DNA of 46,478 nt from a virus (IMGVR_UViG_3300036768_000821:1-46478); one strand, 5' to 3'; shown: positions 8,036-17,351, numbered from the stretch's first letter. The notes: generated from the letters alone by a model not told the origin. Numbers and translations: made by a program.

Positions 8036-8731
8036 ATGGAGTACCGAGTATTGCTCGGGACGTGTGGTACGCCGCACAGGGAATTCCTTGCCTCTGTGGT
8101 TGGTCTTGTTATAGACTTTGCCGAGAAAGGTGAGCCTGGTAATTCCCATTACCTCGGCATAGCAATACAAAAGGGCTCCATCCTTCCACAGTTACGTCAC
8201 AGACTTGTGCGGAGGGCACAGGAGTTGGGCGCTACACATATCCTGTTTGCCGACAGCGATCAGGATTTTCCTCCCTATGCCCTCCGCCAACTTTTATCAC
8301 ATAGACTCCCGGTTGTGGGAGCCAATATCGCCACCAAGATGATACCCTCATCTCCGACAGCCAGGCACAGGCACGAGGTGGTATCCACTGGTACCCCGGT
8401 CGAGCCGAAGGAAACTGGTGTCGAGAAGGTATGGAGGCTTGGCCTTGGGTTTACTCTTATCGAGATGGGGGTATTCGATACTGTGCCTCCGCCGTGGTTT
8501 GAGGTGAGGTATAAGCCTGAGGTCGATGATTATGAGGGTGAGGACTGGTATTTTATGGCCAAGCTGGAGGCGGCCGGCATAGGTGTATACGTAGATCATG
8601 GTCTTTCCCTCGGTGTTGGTCACTGGGGGGATATAAGGTTTGACTTAGGGATGGTCGAGCGGAAACATGGAGATATTCTGCTTCCGTTTGAAAATCGCCG
8701 TATAATAATGCCGTGGGAGATTGGAGGTTGA
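8036..8731 (+). CDS. Glycosyltransferase-like protein (GT-A fold)
   Basis: This 231-residue product has the hallmarks of a GT-A glycosyltransferase. The N-terminal region reads VLLGTCGTPHREF, a DxD-type site lies in THILFADSDQDFP (~68-80), and a C-terminal HWGD segment could complete the metal/acceptor site. An unknown sugar would be transferred to a virion or host target. Its place immediately after the capsid gene is odd and suggests capsid or tail modification. I chose the ATG at 8036 (GGGGTGG 5 nt upstream) over the in-frame GTG at 8027. Confidence 0.7.
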   Translation: MEYRVLLGTCGTPHREFLASVVGLVIDFAEKGEPGNSHYLGIAIQKGSILPQLRHRLVRRAQELGATHILFADSDQDFPPYALRQLLSHRLPVVGANIATKMIPSSPTARHRHEVVSTGTPVEPKETGVEKVWRLGLGFTLIEMGVFDTVPPPWFEVRYKPEVDDYEGEDWYFMAKLEAAGIGVYVDHGLSLGVGHWGDIRFDLGMVERKHGDILLPFENRRIIMPWEIGG

Positions 8732-8732
8732 G

Positions 8733-8870
8733 ATGCCTAAGAAGCTTGAAGAGAAATTGAAGCGCGAAGCCTCGAAGAAGGGACTGAAGGGCGAGCGCAG
8801 GGATGCGTATGTGTATGGGACTTTGAGGAAGACTGGATGGAAGCCGAGCCGAGGCCGACATGCCCCTTGA
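8733..8870 (+). CDS. Small basic phage protein (45 aa)
   Basis: The reading frame begins with an ATG preceded by GGAGG (5 nt spacer) and overlaps the next gene by 11 bp. The product is Lys/Arg-rich (MPKKLEEKLKREASKKG...), resembling a class of tiny basic proteins seen beside phage structural genes. Its function is unknown; nucleic-acid binding is possible from charge alone. Confidence 0.75.
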   Translation: MPKKLEEKLKREASKKGLKGERRDAYVYGTLRKTGWKPSRGRHAP

Positions 8871-9264
8871 GTCTGTCACAAAGATTGTTGATCTCAATGA
8901 ATTGTGGCCTCTAGGTTCTGACCAGAAGCTAGAGGGGGACGATCATATTCGGAACCTCAAGAAGGCCATCAAGAGCCTGCTTTCTGATGTGGCACAGATT
9001 GGGTTCAAACTTCTTGAGGTTACTCTTACGGCCGCAACAACTAACATTGACTACACAGGTGTGGTCAACGAAGGTGCTATTCTGACAGTGATTATCCGCC
9101 AGGATTCCACTGGCGGTAGGCAGATCACATGGGCCTCAAAGTTCAAGGGTGCCACAACATCTATAGATGTCACTCCAAACAAAGCTTCCGTTTTTCAGTT
9201 CGTTGGGAAGGCCAACGGTGATCTGTTGCTCTGCTCTTTGCCTGTATTGGGGTTGTCTATATGA
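8860..9264 (+). CDS. Tail-fibre-like protein, N-terminal domain type (134 aa)
   Basis: The segment DLNELWPLGSDQKLEGDDHIRNLKKAIKS (residues ~10-38, split here by function) matches the start of many phage tail-fibre and tailspike proteins that dock to the tail. The rest is beta-rich with a QFVGKANGDLLLCS end, as in short distal-tail domains. There is no signal peptide, unlike the five genes that follow. Probably a virion adaptor that carries fibres. Confidence 0.65.
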   Translation: MPLESVTKIVDLNELWPLGSDQKLEGDDHIRNLKKAIKSLLSDVAQIGFKLLEVTLTAATTNIDYTGVVNEGAILTVIIRQDSTGGRQITWASKFKGATTSIDVTPNKASVFQFVGKANGDLLLCSLPVLGLSI

Positions 9265-9926
9265 TGAATAAAGTCAAAAAGATTTACATTGTTGGTATAG
9301 TGCTTGTCCTTACAATATTTGTAGCTCTTCTCCTCTATGCCCAGGATTCCATCTATGGGCTGCCGCCGCATATAGCCATATTCCCGAAGGCCGATGGGAC
9401 CTCTACTGGTGAGTTCAGGTTCCTTGAGCTATTCACAAACGGAAGCAACTATGTGGCGATGAAAGCGCCCAACAGCCTTCCGTCCAATACACTGTTCGTG
9501 CTTCCGCCTACGAACGGGTCTAGTGGGCAATTTCTTGCTACCGACGGCAACGGGGTGACGTCGTGGAGTAATCCCAAGGAGTTCAATAAGTGGCAGTATA
9601 CATACAAGGTCTACTCTGGTGACTCCAGTACCATATACTCCGTCTACTCGACCCGTGCATTCCCGGTTACGCTGACGGAGGTGTACTGCAAATCTGCTGA
9701 TCCATCCTTCAGCCTTGTGTTCAACCTGTTGAGAGATGACGGCAGTCCGGCCTATGTTATGCCGACAACTCTCAATTGTAATATAAGTGGCGCGTCCAGT
9801 ACTGCGTTCAACTCGGGGGAGAACGTCTTGAGTATTGGACACACATTGACACATCAGACAGCATCTATATCTGGAGGTGGATCTGTCAGTGCGGTATACA
9901 TTACTCTCACTTTTACTATTAATTAG
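9261..9926 (+). CDS. Signal-peptide-bearing tail-associated protein (221 aa)
   Basis: It starts ATGATG in overlap with the previous stop. Residues 1-28 are a clear Sec-type signal or anchor: basic MMNKVKK, then a ~20-residue hydrophobic core ending LLYAQ. The mature part is beta-rich with fibre-like motifs (FVLPPTNGSSGQFLATDGNGVTSW) known from phage tail-fibre and phage-like adhesin repeats. The first of five neighbouring products with such N-termini. Exact role unknown. Confidence 0.7.
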   Translation: MMNKVKKIYIVGIVLVLTIFVALLLYAQDSIYGLPPHIAIFPKADGTSTGEFRFLELFTNGSNYVAMKAPNSLPSNTLFVLPPTNGSSGQFLATDGNGVTSWSNPKEFNKWQYTYKVYSGDSSTIYSVYSTRAFPVTLTEVYCKSADPSFSLVFNLLRDDGSPAYVMPTTLNCNISGASSTAFNSGENVLSIGHTLTHQTASISGGGSVSAVYITLTFTIN

Positions 9927-11445
9927 CGCTGCCGCCCAGAACATAGACATCAACAAGCAGACCAAAGGCACGCTCCAAGAGTCGCGTATAGATCCTGTAG
10001 TCGCCAGGAAAACCGACGCCTCCAGCCCACCTGATGGCTGCGCTGAGTGGACATCCGGCCGTATAAAGTCGACTGGCGTTGCATGTGGTACGGGGAGCGG
10101 TGGTGGCGGAGTATCGAATGCATACTCTCAGATATCGGATGCCACCTCTAATGCGTCTGCGTCAGGGTCTGACACTATCACTGTGAGGTCGAGTGATGGC
10201 TCCATACTAGTAACTGTTGGTAACGATGATACAGTCTATGGTGACAATATTGATCTGAGATTGAACAAAACCGCCGATGCCGCTCAATTTGCTGCGTCTA
10301 CTTCGTGGACTAGGCTGGGAGCAGACCACGGCCTTGGTACCAGCTGTGAGTGGCTCGCCGGCACATACACTCTGTCCGGTGGTGTGTATACACGCACTGA
10401 GGGCTACACGCAGTACACGTGCAACACGTCCACCGGAGACGTAACAATTACATGGCCTTCAGCCACGGCTGGCGTCCTTGTGCTTATAAAGTCAGGTGGA
10501 ACCGGTCCTGGTGGCTCTGGAAGTGGAGGTGGGGGTGGAGGTTCTGGCCTTCCTGACCCAGGATTCAATGGTATTGTGGTCAGGACGTCGAGTACATCTA
10601 CCGTAGCCCGCCAGATAGCCGGGACTACAGGTCGCGTAGTTGTAACCAACTCGGACGGTGTAAATGGCGATCCGCAGATAGATGTTGGCAGTGACGTGGC
10701 ACTGAAGACTACCAGCAATACGTGGACTGCTAAGCAGACCTTTCCCCCGACCGCATCCACAGCTGGTATGTCTGTAACGTGCGCCGCACTTCCGTCTTCC
10801 CCATCCGCCGGTGATATAGCCTGTGACTCCGGCGACGGCAACAAGCTTAAGCAGTACAACGGCACATCCTGGGTTGACCTCACCCAAGTCGGCCAGGGCC
10901 ACACAATTCAGGATGAGGGATCTCCTCTCACCCAGAGAGCTGGGTTGAACTTCACTGGTGCTGGAGTGACATGCACCGACAATGCTGCTCAAAACAGAAC
11001 AGATTGTACAATTAGTGGTGGTGGCGGTGGTGGCGGGAGTTTCGACCCGGCGACAACGTACGATATGACAGGGGCGAACAAGGTCAACGTCCAATACATC
11101 AGCCACTACCTTGCCAACAACTCTACTGGTACGACTCTCTACAAGCTCACCTGCCTTGCGTCCGACGGCACAGTGCAAGATTGCACAACCGCAAACGCCT
11201 CTAGAAGGCTTGGGATTTGTATGGAGAGCTGTGGAACAACTGGATCGGCTAGAATCGCAATCCACGGGAAGATGACCTGCCAATTCGATGGCAGTGTCAC
11301 AGCTGGAAATTGGGCAGGGCCTAGTAGCAGTGTAAACGGAAAATGCACCGACGCAGGCACGACTAAGCCTGCCGGGGCCATTGGGATTATTCTAGTTACG
11401 CAGACAGGAGCTGGCAACTATGATATTCTTGCAGGGCTTCCGTAG
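9889..11445 (+). CDS. Secreted fibre-like protein with Gly-rich linkers (518 aa)
   Basis: I use the GTG at 9889 (GGAGGTG ~9 nt upstream) rather than the in-frame GTG at 9877, which overlaps that ribosome site. The N-terminus is a signal peptide (MRYTLLSLLLLISAAAQ). The mature chain alternates beta-rich blocks with poly-Gly/Ser linkers near residues 200-220 and 380-390. Blocks such as AGDIACDSGDGNKLKQYNGTSW are typical of modular tail-fibre shafts. Paired cysteines fit export. It overlaps both neighbours. Confidence 0.72.
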   Translation: MRYTLLSLLLLISAAAQNIDINKQTKGTLQESRIDPVVARKTDASSPPDGCAEWTSGRIKSTGVACGTGSGGGGVSNAYSQISDATSNASASGSDTITVRSSDGSILVTVGNDDTVYGDNIDLRLNKTADAAQFAASTSWTRLGADHGLGTSCEWLAGTYTLSGGVYTRTEGYTQYTCNTSTGDVTITWPSATAGVLVLIKSGGTGPGGSGSGGGGGGSGLPDPGFNGIVVRTSSTSTVARQIAGTTGRVVVTNSDGVNGDPQIDVGSDVALKTTSNTWTAKQTFPPTASTAGMSVTCAALPSSPSAGDIACDSGDGNKLKQYNGTSWVDLTQVGQGHTIQDEGSPLTQRAGLNFTGAGVTCTDNAAQNRTDCTISGGGGGGGSFDPATTYDMTGANKVNVQYISHYLANNSTGTTLYKLTCLASDGTVQDCTTANASRRLGICMESCGTTGSARIAIHGKMTCQFDGSVTAGNWAGPSSSVNGKCTDAGTTKPAGAIGIILVTQTGAGNYDILAGLP

Positions 11446-13834
11446 ATGGGTTTTTCGTTGTGCTCCACCCGGGGGGGCTCTTATTATAGTTCTATTCCCG
11501 TACCTGTTGTATTCTGCTGTATTCAAGAATCCGGCTAACTGCTCTACTCGACCGTGTACATATACAGTCACGTGTGCAGCCCAAACATGTACCTCAGCTG
11601 AGAACACAGATCTCCAGGGGGTCTTTAACGAAGCCAACCTGGGTGATACAATAAAGCTCGAAGCCGGTCGCATTTGGACCGGACAGTTCAATATCAACCA
11701 GAGGCCTGGTTCAGGGTGGCTATTGATTACTTCTACCCTTGACAACCGATTACCTCCGCCGGACGCACGAGTGACTGGTCATTACCGGGGCGTTATGCCT
11801 ACGATACGAAACAGCTCCGGCGGGGCAATGGCAATTCAGCTTGTGAATGGCGGAACTCCGGCCCGCTTTATCAAGTTTGTGGGTGTTCGATTCATAGCCC
11901 AAACCGGGGCGGCAGGTCTCGTTCGTATCGGAGGAAACCCCATAACTTCACCATCGGCTGATGTCGAGGACGTAGTATTCGACAGATGTATCGTCGAAAA
12001 CCCTGGCTGGCTTACCAACATAGGATTCCTCCTTGGATCTAGGGGGGATAGGGTTGATGTTATAAACTCCTACCTCCAAGGGGCAATGAAATACAACGGC
12101 GAGGTTCAGGCGATCACATTCCTTTGGGGGAACCATCGTATCTTGAACAACTACATCGCTGATGTAACCGGCGAGAATGTTATGTTCGGGGGTACTGCTC
12201 CGTCGTTAGCGACCCCGAAGAACAAGGCGACAAACAGTGGTGAGTTCGCTTATAATAGTGTTGTAAATCACGAAAGGCGTCTGAGATTCCGCGCTTGGAT
12301 ACCCAATGAGTGGTATTTCAAGAACGCGGTTGTCAGGAACGCTGGCACCGACTACATTACAAGCTCGACCTGCTTTGATGGAGCTACATTCGGATCGGGC
12401 TGCACGTGGACTTCGACGACCTCTGACCAAGTTGTCAAAAACAATTTTGAATGCAAAAACTGCGCCGATCTGATGGTCCACCATAATACCTTCGATGGTA
12501 TGTGGGTATCGGCTCAATATGAGTCGGTAGTCTTTAAAGTTGCCAACTGCCCGAAGGATTCGGGCACTGGCTGCCAATGTCCTCCAGGGTTTTCAGGAAA
12601 TGTGAACGTGAATGGCTTAGATGTAACAAGCGCAGACGGGAATCCGCTTCCATTCATGTTTCAGTCTGCCACATCGGCTATTACCATCAACGGGGTAGCC
12701 ATGACGATTGCTGACTTTGACCTTACCAACCAGAACCATCTTCTTTTAGCCAGTTCAGGTGGAACATTAACCAACGTTCCATACAGTTGGGGTAATGCCA
12801 ACTGTATAGGGGCGTATATGCAAAATCTCACCTTTGAGAACAATATTGTTGTGCGTTCTCCACAGGCCTGGCAGATTGTCCAGCTAAACGAGTCTGAACG
12901 CCAGAAGGTCGGGAACATCCTTGCTCGTAACAATCTCTTCTATGAGGTTGATTGTGATCGGTGGCGGCGTGTGGATGCTTCGTGCGGAAATGCGAAGTTT
13001 GGTGCCGTCAGAATAACCGGGATGCCTCCGGGAGTAATTTTCAAGAACAATACTGTATTTTTTAATCGGTCCCCTCATCAAGCCGGTGTGGACGTTAGTG
13101 GCACCTTCAGCTGTGTTGGTATTCCGACGGGCCAAGGAAGCTGCACAACCGGTTCAGCGGCCCAGGGCGACACACGCTTTCTAAACAACATCGTCAGCAA
13201 AGGCAGTACCTATATGGTGTTCGGCGAGTCGCCACCGGCAAACGACACCTCTTCTCTCAGCACCAAGTTCTGCCAGGGAGGATGTAACGCTGCCTCTTTC
13301 AACGGCAATATCCTTACTGGGGTTGCGTTGAGTGGTTGGCCAACGACGACTTACAACCTTTGCTCGTCGAGCGCTAGTTGTACACCTGATTATACCTTTG
13401 TAGATCCAACGAGGGGTAAGCTTTTTGAAGATTACAATGGTGGGTTCTGGAAGGTCGCTAGCGGATGGAACAGGGCCGGGGCCTACGCTGAGCACCCTGG
13501 GGCGAGATGGGATTCTCTCCCCTCGATTCTCCACCCAGATACGAACGCGATTGGGCCTAAAGTTACTGCGACATCCAATTCCTTCACTCTAACCTACAAT
13601 CTCACAGCTCCTCAACGCTATATCAGATGTAGTGTGGAGGCAGCGACGTCCCCAGATCTCGACTCGGGGCTGGTCAACAGCCTCGATGCGGCTCAGTTCC
13701 TTCAGCCGGGGCACGACACACCTGGTGGGCTGGCTAGGTCTATCACTGTTACTGGGCTAACCAGCGGAACAACCTACTACTTCAGACTCCATTGTGGAGG
13801 AGGTTTCTATGAGGGCAGCGTTACTACTCCTTAG
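11420..13834 (+). CDS. Tailspike-like right-handed beta-helix protein (804 aa)
   Basis: The start has a hydrophobic signal-like segment (residues ~18-35) that is preceded by, and partly built from, APPGGA encoded by repeat copy 4. A Cys-rich stretch follows (NCSTRPCTYTVTC). Residues ~60-650 show parallel beta-helix periodicity typical of pectate-lyase-like tailspikes (DVVFDRCIVEN, RVDVINSYLQG, HRILNNYIADV, LMVHHNTFDG). The C-terminus is a fibronectin type III-like domain (ITVTGLTSGTTYYFRL). Likely a receptor-binding or polysaccharide-degrading spike; the catalytic residues cannot be fixed by eye. Confidence 0.78.
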   Translation: MIFLQGFRRWVFRCAPPGGALIIVLFPYLLYSAVFKNPANCSTRPCTYTVTCAAQTCTSAENTDLQGVFNEANLGDTIKLEAGRIWTGQFNINQRPGSGWLLITSTLDNRLPPPDARVTGHYRGVMPTIRNSSGGAMAIQLVNGGTPARFIKFVGVRFIAQTGAAGLVRIGGNPITSPSADVEDVVFDRCIVENPGWLTNIGFLLGSRGDRVDVINSYLQGAMKYNGEVQAITFLWGNHRILNNYIADVTGENVMFGGTAPSLATPKNKATNSGEFAYNSVVNHERRLRFRAWIPNEWYFKNAVVRNAGTDYITSSTCFDGATFGSGCTWTSTTSDQVVKNNFECKNCADLMVHHNTFDGMWVSAQYESVVFKVANCPKDSGTGCQCPPGFSGNVNVNGLDVTSADGNPLPFMFQSATSAITINGVAMTIADFDLTNQNHLLLASSGGTLTNVPYSWGNANCIGAYMQNLTFENNIVVRSPQAWQIVQLNESERQKVGNILARNNLFYEVDCDRWRRVDASCGNAKFGAVRITGMPPGVIFKNNTVFFNRSPHQAGVDVSGTFSCVGIPTGQGSCTTGSAAQGDTRFLNNIVSKGSTYMVFGESPPANDTSSLSTKFCQGGCNAASFNGNILTGVALSGWPTTTYNLCSSSASCTPDYTFVDPTRGKLFEDYNGGFWKVASGWNRAGAYAEHPGARWDSLPSILHPDTNAIGPKVTATSNSFTLTYNLTAPQRYIRCSVEAATSPDLDSGLVNSLDAAQFLQPGHDTPGGLARSITVTGLTSGTTYYFRLHCGGGFYEGSVTTP
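11462..11480 (+). repeat. 19-bp dispersed repeat, copy 4
   Basis: A perfect copy, read as APPGGA(L) between the basic N-terminus and the hydrophobic core of the tailspike's signal-like segment. Confidence 0.97.
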
Positions 13835-14624
13835 CTTTTCAACGTTACTCTTTTCTCAAACGGAGGTCGGTCCCAGAACATTCAAGGGCTCTCAAGATAT
13901 GTCAGCTGCTTCATGGAAGCCTCCTGCGGTCACTGTTAGTGGACTTCCGACTGCATCTGCTAATAGTGGAAGGGTGTATCTTGTCACTGATTCTTCCACC
14001 GCTGGAGACTGTACTACCGGAGGCGGCTCAGCCCGAACGTTTTGTGTCTCCAACGGAACGAGTTGGGTTGCATTGGGAGATGGCACTGGCGGTGGCGGTG
14101 GTAGTGGGGATATCACTGCCGTAGGAAACTGTGCCACCGGGGACTGTTTTCAGTCACAGACAGCCAACACCATCTTTGCTGCCCCAAATGGGAGTGCTGG
14201 TCAAGCCTCTTTCAGAGCTCTTGTCTTCGCTGATCTTCCAGTAATCAACATTCCCTGGCAAGTCGGCGTTGGCTTTGAGAGCACACCATCTACGGGTGAT
14301 GTTCCTGTTCCACTTCAGGTTCCGGCGAATTGTTCTGGAACCATCACGATGAACAAAGTCAATGTAACAGCCAGAAACCGTGGGACGGGGAACATGAGCT
14401 TCAACGTATTGAAATGCACTAACGGAACAACCGAAACGTGCGTCTCGGTGTTTTCCGGCGGAGCACAGACATATAGTTCCACCGGCAATATTCAGCAGTC
14501 ATTTACTCCAGACCAGAACAACACTCCGGCGCTCACGGACTATTTCAAGATCAATCTATCGGCCGTGAACGGCCAGGACGACTTCGCGATTGTGTTGGGG
14601 GGCAAGTGCGCAGCGTCACAGTAA
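13809..14624 (+). CDS. Secreted fibre-like protein (271 aa)
   Basis: The ATG at 13809 follows GGAGGAGG and is chosen over an upstream in-frame GTG-type start at 13794. The signal peptide is MRAALLLLSFSTLLFSQ. The mature part has a short beta module (SGRVYLVTDSS...TFCVSNGTSWVAL), a Gly/Ser linker near residue 95, and a beta-sandwich-like C-terminal half with several Cys. It shares module style with the product at 9889. It overlaps the tailspike gene by 26 bp. Confidence 0.72.
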   Translation: MRAALLLLSFSTLLFSQTEVGPRTFKGSQDMSAASWKPPAVTVSGLPTASANSGRVYLVTDSSTAGDCTTGGGSARTFCVSNGTSWVALGDGTGGGGGSGDITAVGNCATGDCFQSQTANTIFAAPNGSAGQASFRALVFADLPVINIPWQVGVGFESTPSTGDVPVPLQVPANCSGTITMNKVNVTARNRGTGNMSFNVLKCTNGTTETCVSVFSGGAQTYSSTGNIQQSFTPDQNNTPALTDYFKINLSAVNGQDDFAIVLGGKCAASQ

Positions 14625-15916
14625 TATTCTTAGCGACCCTTAGTCTCAAGGCAGATCTGTGCGTCGACACTGGAAAGTTCCAATTCCCGACCACCGGCGG
14701 AAACTTCAGTATCACTGGATCGTCGTGCCAGCCTAAGGTTGTGATTTTCCACTACAACCCAGGCCCAATGGATGGCGTGGGCGGTGCCTATAATTATGGT
14801 TTCGGGGTAGGAATCAGCTCAACTTCAAGAGCAACAATCACTTCCGGATCGGCCGACGGCACGCTCAATGCCGACAGTGGGTATTCCAACAACGCCGCAA
14901 TCTACGTCCTTAATTCTAACACCGGGTCGGCCAACAGGGCCGATGTTGTAAGTCTCAACTCCGATGGATTCACCCTGAACGCATTGGATGTATCGTCCAC
15001 GATCATCAGTAAGGTACAGTGGCTGTCGATTGGTGGCAGCGACCTTACTAATGTGTCGCTTGTGACGTACCAGTCGAACACTACTACCGGAAGTCAGGCC
15101 CTAACTGGAGCTGGCTTTGCTCCCGACGCCGCCATAGTGTTCACTGCCGGTTTTACGACCCCACCACCAGATGCCACTGGAACTCTAGACACCTTCCACG
15201 GCCTTGGCTATGCAGCCAAGGGTACCCCTATCACGCAAGGAGCCACAGGGGTGGAGATCACTCAGACCGTCAACTCCGAGCGTAGATCCCAGAGTACATC
15301 CAACGTCATTTATCTTCCAGATCAGGCCTCGATGAGATGGGAAGCATCAGTGTCAAGTTTCGGCACTGATGGCATCACTCTAAATTGGACGACTGTACAG
15401 TCGACGGCCATCTACTTTTTTGTCCTGTATATGAAGGGCCCGAAGTTCAAGGTGGTGTCTTTCAACCAGCCCGCAGCCACCGGATCTCAGTCGATCACTG
15501 GGGTTGGATTTCAGCCCTCGGCGGGTCTCTTCACGAGCTTTTGCGCAGCAGCCACCACTGGACAGGTAGCCGACGGAAACTGGGGTTCTGGCGTTGGCGT
15601 TAGTTCAACAAAGCGCGGGTGGGTGTGGTCCTCGGCGAGGTCGGGGAACAACAACAGCTCTAGAGGGAATGGTCAGGATGGGGTCATTGCCTGCTACACA
15701 GAGAACTCCTCAACCCCCACCTTCAGAAGCAAGGCCGATCTCACCTCCTGGGACAGTGACGGCTTTACTCTGTCCTGGACCGTCAGCGAAGCTACCGCAA
15801 GGCAGGTGATCGGACTTTTGGTAGGTCCGGTCTCCGCGCCGCCGCCCGGCAGGATCACATCGCCATTGCTGATTACGCGTGAAGTTGGGCTTCCAATTAA
15901 TGAGGGTACTATATGA
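14606..15916 (+). CDS. Secreted fibre-like protein with two related halves (436 aa)
   Basis: The start is GTG with a GGGGGG ribosome site. A short signal peptide (MRSVTVIFLATLSLKA) leads into Cys-containing beta structure. The two halves are related: each contains a TGSQ-(A/S)-(L/I)-TG-x-GF-x-P segment, then a strand pattern ending SDGFTL. This is an internal duplication of a tail-fibre-like domain. The product is probably virion- or surface-associated; its ligand is unknown. Confidence 0.7.
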   Translation: MRSVTVIFLATLSLKADLCVDTGKFQFPTTGGNFSITGSSCQPKVVIFHYNPGPMDGVGGAYNYGFGVGISSTSRATITSGSADGTLNADSGYSNNAAIYVLNSNTGSANRADVVSLNSDGFTLNALDVSSTIISKVQWLSIGGSDLTNVSLVTYQSNTTTGSQALTGAGFAPDAAIVFTAGFTTPPPDATGTLDTFHGLGYAAKGTPITQGATGVEITQTVNSERRSQSTSNVIYLPDQASMRWEASVSSFGTDGITLNWTTVQSTAIYFFVLYMKGPKFKVVSFNQPAATGSQSITGVGFQPSAGLFTSFCAAATTGQVADGNWGSGVGVSSTKRGWVWSSARSGNNNSSRGNGQDGVIACYTENSSTPTFRSKADLTSWDSDGFTLSWTVSEATARQVIGLLVGPVSAPPPGRITSPLLITREVGLPINEGTI

Positions 15917-16359
15917 CTAAACAGGAGCTCATCGAACGGATTGCCAAGGCCATCGCGGAGATGGAGGGTTTCTATAGCACATCCACACGGCCGACCCTTA
16001 GTCAGCGCAATGCCAATCCTGGTAACATCAGACAGTGGCGAGATAGTCGTGGTAGGACGTACCCTACGGCGAATGGCTATGTCGACTTTGTGGCGTGGGC
16101 GTCGGAGCACTTTCCTAACGCCTCGCGCGAAGAGATAAACCGACGTGCTATCAAGGAGGGCTGGCGTGTTCTGCGCGTATTAATTAGGCAGTATGTAGGT
16201 GGGCGCTACACGCAAGGCAAGACGCCGACTGTTAAGGAGATGTTTCGTGTCTATGCTCCATCTGCCGACGGTAACAATCCAGATAACTACGCTCGATTTG
16301 TGGCTCGAAAGCTCGGCGTGCGGCTGGATCAAAGACTCATCGACTTGGTAACGACTTGA
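15913..16359 (+). CDS. Lysozyme/transglycosylase-like endolysin (putative)
   Basis: The 148-residue protein begins with an amphipathic helix and a lysozyme-fold catalytic signature: Glu18 in AEMEGF, then QRNANPGNIRQW (~31-42), seen in phage lytic transglycosylases that cleave peptidoglycan. It has no signal peptide and overlaps the preceding gene by 4 nt. A holin-like gene lies 360 bp downstream, which supports a lysis role. It could instead be a virion-associated muralytic enzyme. Confidence 0.75.
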   Translation: MTKQELIERIAKAIAEMEGFYSTSTRPTLSQRNANPGNIRQWRDSRGRTYPTANGYVDFVAWASEHFPNASREEINRRAIKEGWRVLRVLIRQYVGGRYTQGKTPTVKEMFRVYAPSADGNNPDNYARFVARKLGVRLDQRLIDLVTT

Positions 16360-16384
16360 TAACAAGGAGAATAAGGAGAATTGA

Positions 16385-16708
16385 ATGCCTAAGATCAAAA
16401 TCGAAGCAGACGTCAGAGGTGTACCTTTTGGAGCGGAGGTTGTGACTAGCTTCATTGCTCAACTCCAACGGTATGTCGATAATACTAACTCTACCAATTC
16501 TCAACTTTTTGCAATGAGGCTGAGAGATTGGGAGCTCAACCGAAGAATCTCTTCTAAGTCTGACGAGGAGTTTGCCAGCATCTTTGGCCCACGTCCAACT
16601 CCGCCAAAAAAGCTCGACTTCAATCTTACAGTTCGGCCTAGTGAATTTGGAGGCTTAGACTTCGACTACGAGTTCGTAACTTTGCCGTTTGACGTGACTA
16701 GTGTGTAG
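16385..16708 (+). CDS. Hypothetical protein between endolysin and holin (107 aa)
   Basis: Start codon preceded by two GGAG motifs (GGAGAATAAGGAGAA). The N-terminus is a beta-strand (KIKIEADV), the middle helical and polar, and the C-terminus beta-rich. There is no membrane segment or lipobox, so it does not look like a spanin. I do not recognise it; the lysis-cassette position is the only hint. Confidence 0.7.
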   Translation: MPKIKIEADVRGVPFGAEVVTSFIAQLQRYVDNTNSTNSQLFAMRLRDWELNRRISSKSDEEFASIFGPRPTPPKKLDFNLTVRPSEFGGLDFDYEFVTLPFDVTSV

Positions 16709-16716
16709 ACAATACG

Positions 16717-17133
16717 ATGAAAAAATTTATAATTGGGACTGCGATAGGTATAACCGTAGGGGAGCACAACTTTCCTACTGCGTATGGTGTCCTGTTAGGG
16801 CTTATGGTACTCGACGTTGCCTCGGGTATTGTGCGTTCAGCCATACGTGGTAATGTTAACTCTGGCTCGTACAGAGTGGGTGTCCTTAAGAAGTCCCTTA
16901 TAGTTATGACTGTGGCTGCTGGTCATGTATTTGCTTTGTTGACAGTGTATGTACCATGGCTTTCTAATGTAGATCTCCCACTCGGTGTAGCCTTTGCCGT
17001 AGCATTTTGCATTGGCGAGATGATTTCCATACTCGAAAACATAGTCGAGTCCGGAGTGAAAGTGCCGAGGCTTGTCATGGACGTTACAAAACTTCTAGAG
17101 AAGTCTGAAACAGATGAGATTCGTAGACAATGA
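16717..17133 (+). CDS. Phage holin (holin 4-type)
   Basis: The 138-residue membrane protein has hydrophobic segments near residues 22-40 (LLGLMVLDVASGIVRSAI), 60-80 and 88-110. The D-x-x-S-G pattern in the first, then K-S-L, is characteristic of the toxin-secretion/phage lysis holin family (Phage_holin_4). It would make the inner-membrane pores that let the endolysin act. The C-terminus is charged, as usual. The ribosome site is weak. Confidence 0.85.
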   Translation: MKKFIIGTAIGITVGEHNFPTAYGVLLGLMVLDVASGIVRSAIRGNVNSGSYRVGVLKKSLIVMTVAAGHVFALLTVYVPWLSNVDLPLGVAFAVAFCIGEMISILENIVESGVKVPRLVMDVTKLLEKSETDEIRRQ

Positions 17134-17341
17134 AGATCCTGTAGGTGTGAAAGACGGCTCTAACAGGGAGTTCCAATTGTCGGGTGTGCCGAATCCAGAT
17201 TCGTCCCTTGTGGTTATAAAGAACGGCATTGTGCAGATGTTGGGCGTTGACTATTCAGTGTCTGGTAGTACCGTGACGTTCTTTGAGGCTCCACAGGTTG
17301 GAGACTATATTAGGGCGTGGTACAGAGTACATGATGATTAG
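17114..17341 (+). CDS. Small beta-domain protein, duplicate of next gene's N-terminus (75 aa)
   Basis: It overlaps the holin gene by 20 bp. The whole protein aligns with residues 1-73 of the next product: both read F-x-DNE-x-P-x-G, GSN, PxPDSSL, GVDY, SGST and GDY-x-RAWYRV. A tandem gene duplication produced a free copy and a fused copy of one beta-domain. Such a domain may mediate oligomerisation or attachment at the head-tail junction. Confidence 0.8.
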   Translation: MRFVDNEDPVGVKDGSNREFQLSGVPNPDSSLVVIKNGIVQMLGVDYSVSGSTVTFFEAPQVGDYIRAWYRVHDD

Positions 17342-17351
17342 GGGATGATAT

